Shown: positions 32,983-42,883, numbered from the stretch's first letter. The stretch: DNA of 64,000 bases from Betaproteobacteria bacterium (GCA_016194935.1 JACQAO010000032.1:1-64000), one strand, 5' to 3'. The notes: generated by a model from the letters alone, not told the origin. Program-made: numbers and translations.

Positions 32983-33330
32983 TTACCTTTTTACTTTCTT
33001 CGCCGTGACCAAGATTTTCTTCCGTTCTTTGTATTCAGCATGCAATGTCTTGGCCTGGTCGATATCCTTTTGCTGCGCGCGCTTCGTACCGCCGCCAAAC
33101 AGGATGATGAGCGATTCGCCATCCCGCGCCAGGTATATGCGATAACCCGGCCCCCAGTCGATGACGTACTCGCCGATCCCATCAAACCATTTCACGCTGG
33201 CTGTGTTTCCAAGCTCCAATCGAAGTTTGGCAGTCACCACCTTTGCCGCAGCTTGAACATCCAGGCGGTCGAACCATGCCTTGTAAGGATTCGAACCATC
33301 GGCACGCAGGTATTCTTGAACCTTGATCAT
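32983..33330 (-). CDS. RelE/HigB-type addiction module toxin
   Basis: A 115-residue toxin of the addiction module killer family (COG3657, RelE/ParE superfamily). It starts with MIKVQEYLRADGSNPYKAWF. The core GIGEYVIDWGPGYRIYLARDG is the conserved RNase-like sheet, with LIILFGGGTKRAQQKDIDQAK after it. These toxins cut mRNA on the ribosome. It precedes its antitoxin, so the module is HigBA-ordered and faces leftward, convergent with the other HigBA-like module. Confidence 0.92.
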   Translation of the reverse strand: MIKVQEYLRADGSNPYKAWFDRLDVQAAAKVVTAKLRLELGNTASVKWFDGIGEYVIDWGPGYRIYLARDGESLIILFGGGTKRAQQKDIDQAKTLHAEYKERKKILVTAKKVKR

Positions 33331-33356
33331 CGCTGATTAATTAATAGTAACACATA

Positions 33357-33380
33357 TGATACCAAACAGATCGTGTATCA
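33357..33380. promoter_or_regulatory. candidate operator of the leftward HigBA-like module
   Basis: Inverted repeat TGATAC-N12-GTATCA, 27 bases before the toxin start, in an AT-rich stretch that also contains the palindromic TTAATTAA. It is a likely antitoxin site, judged only by symmetry and position. Confidence 0.4.
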
Positions 33381-33486
33381 GGAAACATTTGTTGTGTTGG
33401 CATACGGCATCCGATTGAGACGAGCTTGAAATCCAAAGTCCGCCCGCGCAGGAAAGCTCACAAACCTCAGTGACAACCGGCCTGAA

Positions 33487-35250
33487 TCACAAGCCGATGA
33501 GCCGCCTGACATAGCGCGGTGCGATGGAGCCGTGCGACAGTATCTGGTCATGCACCTCCTTGAGACTCCCCCCCGTTTTCGCTTTCAAATCACGCGCCAG
33601 CGCATTGATTTCCAGATTGCCCACATAGTAGGTCGATAGCTGGGTCGAGCTCAGTTGCGCGCGCCGCCACTTGCCTGCCGCCTCGCCCTCTTCCTGAAAT
33701 CCCTCGTTCATCATCAGCGCGACGGCTTCCTGTTCGCTCATGTTTCCGGCGTGGATTTTCTGGTCGATGATGGCGTTGATGATCAAGCGCAGACGCATTT
33801 TCATCTGCTGCATTTTTGTTTCCGGCCCGCCGAATCCGGCGTCAGCCATGACTTGTTCGGCATAGGTTGCCCAGCCTTCGACAAATGTGCCGCTGGTGAA
33901 CAATTGCCGTATTTTCGTCCGGGTGGGGACCTTGTTGGCTATGACAATCTGTAGATAGTGTCCGGGCATCGCTTCGTGGACGGTCAGGTCGCGCAGCATC
34001 GCGTCGTTATATTCGCGGAAGAATGAGGTAGCGCGTGCCGCCGTCCAATCGGCGGGCGTCGGCGCTATTGCATAAAACGTCTCGCCATTCTTTTCCAGCG
34101 CACCGGCTGCGTCGCAGTAGGCAACGGCAACGCCGCGGGCAAACTCCGGCATGACGATGACTTTGACGGGATCATCCGGCACGCTGACCAGGTTGTGCGC
34201 GCGTACAAATTCCGTCGCTGCCATCAGCATCTCTTTGGCCTTGGCGACGATGGTGGCGTTGTCCGGGCGGGTTTCCGCCAAACGGTCGAGCACGGCGCGG
34301 ATGACGGCTTTGCCGTCCATGCCGTCGGTACTGGTCTGCGGAAAATATTGGTGGTACAGCGGCAGCGCGGTTTGCAGCATTGCCTGCTGCGTCGCTTTCA
34401 GCTCGCTTTCGGCGTTGCGCAAAATTTCATCGGGGCTTAAATCGGAATCCAGGGCGAAGCGCAGTTTCTTGACGTAGGCGGCTTTTCCTATGCGGAAGTT
34501 GCCTGTCGACCTCGGCAACAAGTCTTTTTCCAGCCACACGCCATAGGCCTCCAGGGCGCGGATGGCCGACTGCCGCGCCGGCGCAAGCCTGGCCCGCATT
34601 GCCGGGGCCTGCTTGACGAATTCTTCCAACTCGTCACGGATCAGCGAAATCGCTCCTTTGTTTTGCAGGATTGCGGTTTCAGTGAATACGCGCGGCGGGT
34701 TTTTCAAGTTGCGCTTTGCCGCATTCAGCACCGCCGGAATGGACAGCAGGCGAGACCGGACTGAAATGAGGCGTTCATTGAGGGGCGCAAAATCGCGCGC
34801 CAACAACAGATAAATTCCGTTGGCAGGGTTATAGGTCAATGGATTTTTCGCCGGCTCATTCATCTCTTCAATATCGAACAAGCGCGCACGCAGTTCATTT
34901 TGCAGAATCTCCCGATCAACGGCATTATCGGCTGACAGCACCTGTGCCGGAATCGTCTCGATCTGCTTCAGCGTTGCTCGGTAGAGCGTCCGATCCTGCG
35001 CGACTCCGCGCAGCGAGTAGTCGCTGGTGCGGGAATCAAAACGATGATCGCCAAGACCGGTGGCCGTCTCCGGATGGCTGGCGAGAAAGCGTTCAATGAA
35101 GCGGTTCGCTATGGATTCAAAGTGTGCGTCATCGACGCTGCCGGCAAGCGCCTGTCCTGCGCCGGCTGACAAGAGAAAGCCGACGACGACTGTTCTGGCG
35201 AGGTCACGCAATACAGTGCGAAGTGACGTACGATATTCATCCATGGGCAT
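33487..35250 (-). CDS. exported DUF885 protein (putative metallopeptidase)
   Basis: A DUF885 family protein of about 587 residues. A signal peptide is likely: basic RTSLRTVLRDLAR, hydrophobic TVVVGFLLSAGAGQALA, then mature VDDAHFESIANRF. The zinc-type motif HEAMPGHYLQI (His-Glu-x3-Gly-His) is typical, followed by FVEGWATYAEQVM. Members are thought to be periplasmic or lipoprotein peptidases, but the substrate is unknown. The start is uncertain: ATG 35250 or 35244, or a TTG at 35265 that has AAGGGA upstream. Confidence 0.88.
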   Translation of the reverse strand: MPMDEYRTSLRTVLRDLARTVVVGFLLSAGAGQALAGSVDDAHFESIANRFIERFLASHPETATGLGDHRFDSRTSDYSLRGVAQDRTLYRATLKQIETIPAQVLSADNAVDREILQNELRARLFDIEEMNEPAKNPLTYNPANGIYLLLARDFAPLNERLISVRSRLLSIPAVLNAAKRNLKNPPRVFTETAILQNKGAISLIRDELEEFVKQAPAMRARLAPARQSAIRALEAYGVWLEKDLLPRSTGNFRIGKAAYVKKLRFALDSDLSPDEILRNAESELKATQQAMLQTALPLYHQYFPQTSTDGMDGKAVIRAVLDRLAETRPDNATIVAKAKEMLMAATEFVRAHNLVSVPDDPVKVIVMPEFARGVAVAYCDAAGALEKNGETFYAIAPTPADWTAARATSFFREYNDAMLRDLTVHEAMPGHYLQIVIANKVPTRTKIRQLFTSGTFVEGWATYAEQVMADAGFGGPETKMQQMKMRLRLIINAIIDQKIHAGNMSEQEAVALMMNEGFQEEGEAAGKWRRAQLSSTQLSTYYVGNLEINALARDLKAKTGGSLKEVHDQILSHGSIAPRYVRRLIGL

Positions 35251-35283
35251 GCTGTAGTGCGGCAATATTCGTCCCTTGACCAT

Positions 35284-35950
35284 CCTGGCTGCACCGTTTC
35301 AGCGCATCATACTCCGACGGGACTTTTGTGGCACTAAAGGTATTCCGAATGTTGCGAGTTCATGATCTGCCCGGTACCGCAGCAGCTTCGGCTTCCCCAT
35401 CTCCTGCCCCTTCGGGGCAGTATGACGCCTGGGCTGATATCGCGCTACGGAACCGGACAAATCATGATTTCGCAACAACACGAAACATTCACCTTGCCAC
35501 GGTTATGCATTTGTTGTACGCTCCAGTGGTGGGGTATCATCAACTGTCCCGGTATTTTAGTCACGTCTTTTTTGCAGGACATTTTCTATGTTACCTGGAC
35601 AGTTTTCACGTTGCAGAAACTGCGTTCGCGATCAGACAACAATCAGGGATTTTTTTGGTAACCACTGTGGCGTGCAGTTAAAACACAAATAGACTCAGTT
35701 TTTTGCAATCACGGTCAGTTCGGATATCTAATGGCTGCCCGGAAATTCTTGCTGGACAAAGCAATGAAAAGCCTTCCATAAGAGGAGGCCCATGAGCAGC
35801 GTGAACCGCGTCTTGCCGTAGTACATCGGGCTCTCCTAAGAAAGCAAAGCCTGGATACTGCTCCATCGGAAATTCGCCGTTCGAATCGAAGACACTATAA
35901 AAAAACCAGAATACTGCTCCAGTTCTTGATTCAAGGTTCATAGGCATCAC
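35284..35950. other. AT-rich intergenic region without a convincing gene
   Basis: About 670 bases between the DUF885 gene and the TonB receptor. Base composition is clearly more AT-rich than the flanks. No domain-bearing frame is seen on either strand. The only translation-like signal is the short frame at 35728-35826. It may be an old insertion scar or a long untranslated leader region. Confidence 0.5.
35728..35826 (-). CDS. possible 32-residue peptide
   Basis: A minus-strand frame, MYYGKTRFTLLMGLLLWKAF and twelve more residues, with AGGAGAG five to six bases before the ATG. It has a basic start and one hydrophobic stretch. No family is recognised. It could be a small membrane peptide or a chance frame; the only support is the ribosome-binding site. 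Confidence 0.25.
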   Translation of the reverse strand: MYYGKTRFTLLMGLLLWKAFHCFVQQEFPGSH

Positions 35951-35974
35951 TTTACCCAGATACTACTGGGTAAA
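35951..35974. promoter_or_regulatory. perfect inverted repeat upstream of the TonB receptor
   Basis: TTTACCCAG-ATACTA-CTGGGTAAA, 9-bp arms, 25 bases before the receptor ATG. It may be an operator in the promoter or leader, or an RNA hairpin near the ribosome-binding site (AAAGGGG). It does not look like a Fur box. Confidence 0.55.
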
Positions 35975-35999
35975 TACCATTTCTAAAGGGGCAAGCCAG

Positions 36000-38741
36000 A
36001 TGACTGTCAAAAAAACGCAAATATCAATCGCAGTGACAAGTGTGTTGAGCTTGCTTGTTACCAATATCCATGCCCAGCAGGCGCCCGCGCTTGAGCGATT
36101 AACGATTACCGGCTCGAGCATCAAGCGTACAGATCTGGAAACTGTTGCACCAGTTGAAATTATTACCCGTGAAAATATCGAACGTTCAGGAAAGAGTACT
36201 GTTGCCGAAGTGATTCGTAATTTGACGGCGGACACGGGAAGTTACAGTGAAAACTTTGTTAACTCGTTCGCACCTGGTTCTGCGGGCGTTTCTCTACGGG
36301 GTCTGGGCCAAAAAAACACCCTGGTGCTTGTTAACGGTCGCCGCACCGCTCCATATGGTTTGGCGCAAAACATTCAGGACACCTTTGTAGATTTAAATTC
36401 AATTCCCACATCGGCAGTCGAGCGAATTGAAGTACTCAAGGATGGTGCATCCGCAATTTACGGATCCGACGCTATCGGCGGTGTGGTGAATATCATATTG
36501 CGCAAGTCTTACGAAGGTGCGGAAATCGCAGCTTCGGCGGGAAAGTCGAGTGATGGCGGACTGAATGAAAAGAAAGTCAATGCGACTATTGGTTGGGGCA
36601 GCCTGGATAAAAATGCCTACAATTTCTTGATGACGCTGGATCATTACACGCGCGATGGGATTTTATTGTCCGACAGGGACTTCAGCAAGAATTCAGACAG
36701 GCGTGATCGTGGAGGCATCTGGCAAAAATCGTCCAATGGAGGAACATGGCGTGGCGCGGCAACTGCGGTCCCCAATCGCAAGGCGATTTCCGGTTGTCCG
36801 GGTACTGTCGTTTCCGTGGCAGACCTCGCGGCATTCAGTGTGAATACTGCGGGTTTGACCGCTGGCGGCACGTTTTGTTCTTTCGACCCCGCAAACTACA
36901 CTACCCTGATTCCGTCGACTGAACGCAATGGCGTTACCGCTCGAGGAACCTTCAAGCTGACGAATGATGTATCGACTTACCTGGATTTTGGCTACAGCAA
37001 CATTAAGGCTGTGTCAAAAGGCGGATTTGCATTTGTAAATACGACCCAGCTCACTAATGTCGGTGGATTCCTGATTCCATCAAACTATGCCGTGACCTTT
37101 CCGCAGGGGCAGGGCGGCAACCCATTTACCGGCACCCGAGAAGTTCGTACTCTTTTCTGGGACGTAGGTCCACGTACAAACACTGTTGATACCAAAGCTT
37201 CCCGCTTTACGGCGGGAATCCAGGGTAATCACTTAGGTTGGGACTGGGATGCTGCGGTAACTTCATCAAAAACAACCACGAGCAATGGTCGCACCAATTA
37301 CGTAAGCAAGTCTGGACTGACCGCAGCACGTGCTGCTGGATACAATTTTGATGTACCGTTGTCAAATTCGAGCGCTGTAACCAGTTTGGCCAGGGCGGGG
37401 TTTTCGACAGTAGGCGTGTCAAAGTTGGATTCCATCGACGCGAAAGGCAGCCATGAGTTATTTTCGCTCCCCGGCGGCCCAGCGATGTTAGCGGTTGGCG
37501 CCGAGTACCGGCGCGAGACACTGGACATCAATCCGAGCAATGAATTGCGCACTGGAGACATCCTTGGCGTCGGACAAACCATTGTCAATGGTTCGAGGAA
37601 TGCCAAGGCCATATATGCCGAGTTGGCATTACCATTTACGAAGTCCGTGGAAGGACAACTTGCTCTGCGTCATGATCGGTACAGTGACTATGGTTCGTCA
37701 ACTGTCCCAAAAGCTGGCGTCAAGTGGAAGCTGACCAACAACTTCCTCGTACGTGCCAACTACGGCAAGGGATTCCGCGCCCCGACATTGCCTGAAATTA
37801 CGCCGTCACAAGCTTTTGCCTTTCAGACTATCGTTGATTCCGCGGCCTGCGCTGCGGGCGGTTCCTGTTCAGGCGCCAGTACATCGGTGGCCTTCTCGTC
37901 CAACCCAAATCTGAAAGCTGAGGAATCAACCAATATCAATCTCGGGTTTGTTTTCGAGCCAACCAAGGATTGGAGCATTGGCGCCGATTATTACAATATC
38001 AAGCAGATACACGTCATCGGCTCCGATGATCCGCAAATCGTCGTGAATCGGAATAACCCATCGCAAGTGTTCCGGGATACAACGAACCCGATCACTGGTA
38101 CTAACCCAACCGTGTATGCAATCGGATATGTTGCGGCGCAGTTTGTCAACCAGGACTATGTAAAAACATCCGGTATTGATATCGACACCAAGTACAAGTT
38201 CAAAACGTCGGTAGGCTCGTTTGTGCTCAGTGGCAATATGACCTATTTGTTGAAATACGACCAGCCGCTGGAGCCAGGTGGCGCTCCATATAACTTTGTT
38301 GGCAATAATGGTCCAACGGGTGGTTATACCGTAACGCCTAAGTACAAACTTCAGGGCAGCTTGGCGTATTCGCATGATACTTATTCACTGACGACTACTG
38401 TGCGCTACATTCCCAAGTATGACCAAACAGCCGGACAAGGTAGCTGCAATACAGTTTCAACGAACCAGGTGAACTGCCCTGCTATCCTGGCGGGCAATGC
38501 CAGTGCCGCCAGCCTTCCGTTCAACGCTCACCTTCCAGACAAGGTCAGCTCATTGACTACCGTCGACTTGTATGGCACTTATGACTTCACGAAGGGTCTT
38601 ACAGGCACGCTGGCAATCACTAATCTGTTTAACAAGTACCCGCCGTTTGATCCGGTCCGCAACACAACATACGCCTATGCATACGATTTGTATGATCCGC
38701 GCGGCAGGACCATCAACGTGGGATTAAAATACAAGTTCTAG
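36000..38741 (+). CDS. TonB-dependent outer membrane receptor
   Basis: A 913-residue receptor. The signal peptide is MTVKKTQISIAVTSVLSLLV followed by TNIHA. A TonB-box-like stretch (LERLTITGSSIKR) leads into the plug domain, with PVEIITRENIERSG, SLRGLGQKNTLVLVNGRRTAPYG and VERIEVLKDGASAIYGSDAIGGVVNII. The beta-barrel ends YDPRGRTINVGLKYKF with the terminal Phe needed for outer membrane insertion. The ligand is unknown; this branch is often linked to carbohydrates, peptides or siderophores. Codon use is AT-richer than in the neighbours and no partner genes surround it, so it may have been acquired. Confidence 0.95.
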   Translation: MTVKKTQISIAVTSVLSLLVTNIHAQQAPALERLTITGSSIKRTDLETVAPVEIITRENIERSGKSTVAEVIRNLTADTGSYSENFVNSFAPGSAGVSLRGLGQKNTLVLVNGRRTAPYGLAQNIQDTFVDLNSIPTSAVERIEVLKDGASAIYGSDAIGGVVNIILRKSYEGAEIAASAGKSSDGGLNEKKVNATIGWGSLDKNAYNFLMTLDHYTRDGILLSDRDFSKNSDRRDRGGIWQKSSNGGTWRGAATAVPNRKAISGCPGTVVSVADLAAFSVNTAGLTAGGTFCSFDPANYTTLIPSTERNGVTARGTFKLTNDVSTYLDFGYSNIKAVSKGGFAFVNTTQLTNVGGFLIPSNYAVTFPQGQGGNPFTGTREVRTLFWDVGPRTNTVDTKASRFTAGIQGNHLGWDWDAAVTSSKTTTSNGRTNYVSKSGLTAARAAGYNFDVPLSNSSAVTSLARAGFSTVGVSKLDSIDAKGSHELFSLPGGPAMLAVGAEYRRETLDINPSNELRTGDILGVGQTIVNGSRNAKAIYAELALPFTKSVEGQLALRHDRYSDYGSSTVPKAGVKWKLTNNFLVRANYGKGFRAPTLPEITPSQAFAFQTIVDSAACAAGGSCSGASTSVAFSSNPNLKAEESTNINLGFVFEPTKDWSIGADYYNIKQIHVIGSDDPQIVVNRNNPSQVFRDTTNPITGTNPTVYAIGYVAAQFVNQDYVKTSGIDIDTKYKFKTSVGSFVLSGNMTYLLKYDQPLEPGGAPYNFVGNNGPTGGYTVTPKYKLQGSLAYSHDTYSLTTTVRYIPKYDQTAGQGSCNTVSTNQVNCPAILAGNASAASLPFNAHLPDKVSSLTTVDLYGTYDFTKGLTGTLAITNLFNKYPPFDPVRNTTYAYAYDLYDPRGRTINVGLKYKF

Positions 38742-38819
38742 GTGAGTCCAAAAGAGCCGGGATAAATTCGTTCAGAATCCCTACCCTCAACGAACCGAGA
38801 CGCCAGTACCAAACCAGAA

Positions 38820-38850
38820 CCCCGGCTCCTGCAAGTGAGCTGGGGTTTTG
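38820..38850 (+). terminator. intrinsic terminator after the TonB receptor
   Basis: A 9-bp stem, CCCCGGCTC / GAGCTGGGG, with one G-U pair, an 8-base loop and a TTTTG tail, about 80 bases after the receptor stop. Just beyond it, an ACAGACCG(A/G)TTAC motif is repeated at 38872 and 38891; the rest of 38742-39053 shows no gene. Confidence 0.7.
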
Positions 38851-39053
38851 ACTTTTGGCGCAGCCTTTGCAACAGACCGATTACCCAAACACAGACCGGT
38901 TACAAAGTTCATCATGCTCATCTGGTGAGTCTGTGTGCGGATAATTGATGTGCTCCAGCAAATGGAGACGCGGCGGGAATTAACAAATTACAGCTTCAAA
39001 AAGACTGTCGATGGCGGATCTCACGGATCCCTGCACTGCGAGTTTCAACAACC

Positions 39054-40193
39054 TCATCTTGAAATCAGCTTGAAGTCCAGCGCACGCTCGGCCAGCCAGA
39101 TGCTGGCCACCACCATGATCGCCGCCGACCCGCCGATCAACACGAAACGCCGGTAAAACACCGTCTTGCGCAGCGCATAGGCCAGCGGCAGGAAGGCGCT
39201 GACGATGGCCAGTTGCCCGATCTCCACGCCGACATTGAACCCCACCAATGCGAGCACCAGGGCATCGCGCGGCAGGCCAAGATCCGCCAGCACGCTGGCG
39301 AAGCCGAAGCCGTGGATCAGGCCGAAGAAAAACGCCACCGCCCAGCGCCGTCCCAGCACCACGGGGAAAATATTGTTGACTGCGGCGAGCACCACCGACA
39401 AGGCGATCGCCGATTCGACCAGGCGCGACGGCAGTTGGATCACGCCGAGCGCGGCGAGGCTCAGGGTGATCGAATGCGCCACGGTGAAGGCGGTGACGAT
39501 GCGCAGCACATCCCACAACGCCGGCTTGAAATTTTCCAACGGCTGCCAGCGGCGGTTGGCAAAATACGCTACGGCAGGCAGCAACAGCGAGAGCAGAAAC
39601 AGGATGTGGTCGAAGCCGATCCAGATGTGCCAGACGCCGTTTTTCAGGTAATCGAAGAACTGTTGCAGCTTGCCGCCGCCCTCAAGGGTAAACCGCTGCA
39701 CCGACTGATCGGGGCTGAAGATCGCCGTGGTCGTGCCTCTGCCCGCAGGCAGATCCAGCCGCAGCAGCCCTTTGTGCTGCGGGTCGAGGTCGAAGAACAG
39801 GCTGTACGTTGCCTCCAGCGTGTCAACCCGGTTCGGACATTGCGCAACGAAACGCAACACTGCGTAGGTTCCATCGCTATGCTGGTCGACCAGTTGGCCG
39901 GTGACTTGCGGCGGACAGTCGGCGCCTTTGCTGCGCAATTTCAAATGCGCCAGCGCGTAGGCGGCGACTGCATCCTGCCGTGCATGCAGCTCGCCCCAGG
40001 TGATTTCGCCGTTGTTGTCGGTATCCAGGCCGATGGCATAATCGAGATCGCGCAGGGCGATGTCCCACTGGCCTTCGATGTGCTCACCGTCGGGGCGCAG
40101 CACCAGATAGCTGTCGCTGGGTTTGTGTGCGTGGGCAGCCACGGTTTGCAGCGCCAGCACGGGGAAAATCAGAAATATCAGCCAGCGCCTCAT
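39054..40193 (-). CDS. HupE/UreJ-family membrane protein
   Basis: A 379-residue membrane protein. A signal peptide (MRRWLIFLIFPVLALQTVAA) is followed by a periplasmic domain of about 170 residues that includes an EF-hand-like DTDNNGEITWGEL. A HupE/UreJ-type domain with about six helices follows: HIWIGFDHILFLLSLLLPAV, FTVAHSITLSLAALG and FFFGLIHGFGFASVL carry conserved His and Asp residues. Relatives are thought to move nickel or cobalt, but for this long form the role is unproven. It overlaps the TPR gene by four bases. Confidence 0.88.
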   Translation of the reverse strand: MRRWLIFLIFPVLALQTVAAHAHKPSDSYLVLRPDGEHIEGQWDIALRDLDYAIGLDTDNNGEITWGELHARQDAVAAYALAHLKLRSKGADCPPQVTGQLVDQHSDGTYAVLRFVAQCPNRVDTLEATYSLFFDLDPQHKGLLRLDLPAGRGTTTAIFSPDQSVQRFTLEGGGKLQQFFDYLKNGVWHIWIGFDHILFLLSLLLPAVAYFANRRWQPLENFKPALWDVLRIVTAFTVAHSITLSLAALGVIQLPSRLVESAIALSVVLAAVNNIFPVVLGRRWAVAFFFGLIHGFGFASVLADLGLPRDALVLALVGFNVGVEIGQLAIVSAFLPLAYALRKTVFYRRFVLIGGSAAIMVVASIWLAERALDFKLISR

Positions 40194-41389
40194 GGTTTGC
40201 TTCCCTGCAACGCTTTCAACTCGCCCGCCAGCCGCAGCAGAATCACGTCTTCATGATGGTTGCCGGTCAGCCATGTCAGTGCTTCCGCCGCGCCTTCCGG
40301 CCGGCGCGCAGCCAGCGCCGCCTCCATCAGGATGCGCGCATCGCTCGGCTCGCGCTGGCCCAAGGCCCAATTCTCCTGGGCCAGCCGCAGCGCTTCCTGT
40401 GGATTCTTGCGAAACACCAGTTCGAATACCGCTTCGTCGGACAAATGCAGCTTGTCCAGGCGCTGCCTGGCTGCGTCGATACGCGCCTGGATCGCCGCCT
40501 GATGGGTTTGCGCCGCCGGCAAGCCGAGCGCGTGTTCAGCCAGCGCCAGGCGCAGCAACAGCACATCGTTGCGGGTCTTGTCCTGGAGCAGTGGAATCAC
40601 CTCGGCGGGACGACCTTGATCCAGCAGAAATTCAGCATACGCGGTAAGCAAATATTGATCGTCGATGCCCAGTTGCAATGCACTGCGGTAACGGGTTTCG
40701 GCCTCCTGGTTATGACCCAGGCGCTGTGCGATTTCCGCCAGCCGCGTCAGTACCCACAGGCGCTGGCTAGGGCTGGCATTGGGATTGCGACGCAGCGCTT
40801 GATCCAGTTTGGCATAGGCCGCTGCGGCATGGCCGGTCAGCGCATCCACGGTCGGCTCGCAGGCCACGGCGATCAACTCGCTATCGCGCGCGGCGAATTC
40901 CTTGCAATCATGCCGCGCCTCGTCGTAACGCGCCATGACGATATAGATCACGGCGCGATACGACCATGCGGTGAGATTGCCAGGATCGCGCGCGATGGCG
41001 CGCGACAGATCAGCCAGCGCACCATTGAAATCGTGCAGGTATTGCGTCAGGCCGGCACGCAACACCAGAATCTCGGTGGGCGGTTCGGCCTGGCGCCACC
41101 AGGGCGTCAACGCCGCCTGGGCGTAGCCGATGTAGCGCGGGTCGCCTTCACGCACGGCGAGGCGGAAATAGCGGCCGGCGAGATCCACGGCAAGGTCAAG
41201 CTGTTGCGGATCGGCGGCAAGCTGGCGTCGCAATTCGCGCAGGCCGCTCATCGCCGGGTCGGTGGGCCGCGCCGGCAGCCGCTCCAGCACCTGGGCCGGA
41301 TCCTGGGGAATATACGGCACTGCGCTAACTGTTGAGGCACCGCAAAATACCGCGAACAAGAGGGATCGGGCAATGTTTCTGCTCATCAT
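40190..41389 (-). CDS. exported TPR-repeat protein
   Basis: About 399 residues. The N-terminus (MMSRNIARSLLFAVFCGAS) looks like a signal peptide, then YIPQDPAQVLERLP. Tetratricopeptide-like repeats cover the rest, for example NGALADLSRAIARDPGNLTAWSYRAV and GHNQEAETRYRSALQLGIDD. Such proteins act as scaffolds. The ATGA overlap with the HupE-like gene suggests a shared periplasmic function. The start is uncertain: ATG 41389 or 41386, or a GTG at 41437; none has a strong ribosome-binding site. Confidence 0.85.
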   Translation of the reverse strand: MMSRNIARSLLFAVFCGASTVSAVPYIPQDPAQVLERLPARPTDPAMSGLRELRRQLAADPQQLDLAVDLAGRYFRLAVREGDPRYIGYAQAALTPWWRQAEPPTEILVLRAGLTQYLHDFNGALADLSRAIARDPGNLTAWSYRAVIYIVMARYDEARHDCKEFAARDSELIAVACEPTVDALTGHAAAAYAKLDQALRRNPNASPSQRLWVLTRLAEIAQRLGHNQEAETRYRSALQLGIDDQYLLTAYAEFLLDQGRPAEVIPLLQDKTRNDVLLLRLALAEHALGLPAAQTHQAAIQARIDAARQRLDKLHLSDEAVFELVFRKNPQEALRLAQENWALGQREPSDARILMEAALAARRPEGAAEALTWLTGNHHEDVILLRLAGELKALQGSKP

Positions 41390-41523
41390 TGGCGCAGGCA
41401 GGGAGAATTTTTCATAAACTCGTACGACTGCTGACACAACGGTGTCAGTAAGGTATTGCTAACCTGTCGCGAGCAGTTCGGAAATCTTTATATGCGCGTA
41501 TTTTACTCAACAGGAGAAACTTC

Positions 41524-42132
41524 ATGTACACCCTTTACCATTCCCCCTATTCCCAACATGCGCGACGGGTGGTCGCGCTGCTTGAAGCGGCAGGTCTGAA
41601 GTATGCGCTGCGCCATGTGGCGATGGAGAAGGGAGAACATCGGTCGCCGGAATTCCTTGCGATTAACCCGAATCATCAGGTTCCGGTATTTATCGACGGC
41701 GAAATGAAAATGTTCGAGTCGAACGCGATTCTTCGCTATCTATGCGCCAAGCATGGTTTGACGGACTGGTATCCGCAAGACCTGCCCACGCGCGCAACAG
41801 TCGACCAATGGCTGGATTGGAATCAGTGCCGCCTGTTTCCGTCGGTGCGTGACATCGTGCTGAATAAAGTGTTCCTGGGCGACGCGGGCGACAAAGCCGC
41901 CATCGTGCGCGGCGAAAAAAACATGATGGAGCTGGCGGCAATTCTGGATGCGGCGCTGGCGGGGCGGGATTTTCTCGCAGGCGCGCAGTCGACGATCGCG
42001 GATTTGTCTGTCGGCTCCAACATATTTCAGCTTGGCTTGGCGGACGCTGTACCGAAGGAACCGAATATACACAGATGGTATCAGCGGGTCTGCGGGATCG
42101 AGGGGTTTAAGAAATCCCTGCCGCCAGCGTAA
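41524..42132 (+). CDS. glutathione S-transferase family protein
   Basis: A 202-residue GST. The thioredoxin-fold N-domain reads LYHSPYSQHARRVVALLEAAGL, with NPNHQVPVFIDG (cis-Pro) and MFESNAILRYLCAKHG (glutathione-binding Glu-Ser). The helical C-domain contains DFLAGAQSTIADLS, the N-capping motif. A serine or tyrosine near residue 7-9 would be catalytic (theta- or beta-like class). GGAG precedes the start codon. The substrate is unknown. It is followed by a WYL regulator on the same strand. Confidence 0.93.
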   Translation: MYTLYHSPYSQHARRVVALLEAAGLKYALRHVAMEKGEHRSPEFLAINPNHQVPVFIDGEMKMFESNAILRYLCAKHGLTDWYPQDLPTRATVDQWLDWNQCRLFPSVRDIVLNKVFLGDAGDKAAIVRGEKNMMELAAILDAALAGRDFLAGAQSTIADLSVGSNIFQLGLADAVPKEPNIHRWYQRVCGIEGFKKSLPPA

Positions 42133-42202
42133 CTGCCTGCTCACCAGGTGGGCCGCCGCAATCGGTATACTCTTGGCAGTGGCCAATAAATGAGTGCATC
42201 CA

Positions 42203-42883
42203 ATGCGGCGTGCAGATCGTCTTTTCAGGATAATTCAGGCGCTTAGAGGGGCGCGCACGCCTATCACCGCGCAGAAGCTTGCCGAAGAGTTTGAAACGTC
42301 GCTACGCACCATCTATCGGGACATCGACGAGTTGATGGCGCAGTACGTGCCGATCCGCGGTGTAGCGGGTATTGGGTATGTATTGGAGCAGGGCTACGAT
42401 ATGCCGCCTCTAATGTTGACGCCCGATGAAATTGAGGCAGCCGTCCTGGGCGCCCAATGGGTAGCGGCGCGCGGCGACCCGGCGCTGATGCGCGGCGCAC
42501 GCGACCTGATCGCCAAAATCAATGCTGTGGCGCCTGAACATTTGCGCCCGATGATCCTGGATTCGCCGCTGATGGCGCCCAATCTAACGCCTGGCGAACC
42601 GGACGCCCTGGATATGGAGCGTGTAAGAGTGTGGATACGCATGCAGGGCAAGCTGCAAATCCATTACCGGGACAGCGGCGACCGCGACAGTCACCGCATC
42701 ATCTGGCCGATTGCCGTGGCTTACTTTGAAACCGTGCGCCTGATTGTAGCGTGGTGCGAACTGCGCCGGGCTTTCCGGCATTTTCGGACGGATCGCATCA
42801 AGTCGGCCCGCTTTCTGGAAGAAATTTTTCCAACGTCCACGGAAATCTTGCGCGCCGCTTGGTGGAAAGAAAGGCAGAGATGA
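42203..42883 (+). CDS. HTH-WYL domain transcriptional regulator (YafY-like)
   Basis: About 226 residues. The N-terminal winged helix (MRRADRLFRIIQALRGARTP, then SLRTIYRDIDELM) binds DNA. The middle and C-terminal WYL-type region (LQIHYRDSGDRDSHRIIWPIAVAYF, WCELRRAFRHFRTDRI) probably binds a nucleotide or small ligand. The start is ATG 42203, or the GTG three codons upstream. It lies 70 bases after the GST gene and may control it, as YafY-like regulators often sit next to their targets. Confidence 0.9.
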   Translation: MRRADRLFRIIQALRGARTPITAQKLAEEFETSLRTIYRDIDELMAQYVPIRGVAGIGYVLEQGYDMPPLMLTPDEIEAAVLGAQWVAARGDPALMRGARDLIAKINAVAPEHLRPMILDSPLMAPNLTPGEPDALDMERVRVWIRMQGKLQIHYRDSGDRDSHRIIWPIAVAYFETVRLIVAWCELRRAFRHFRTDRIKSARFLEEIFPTSTEILRAAWWKERQR

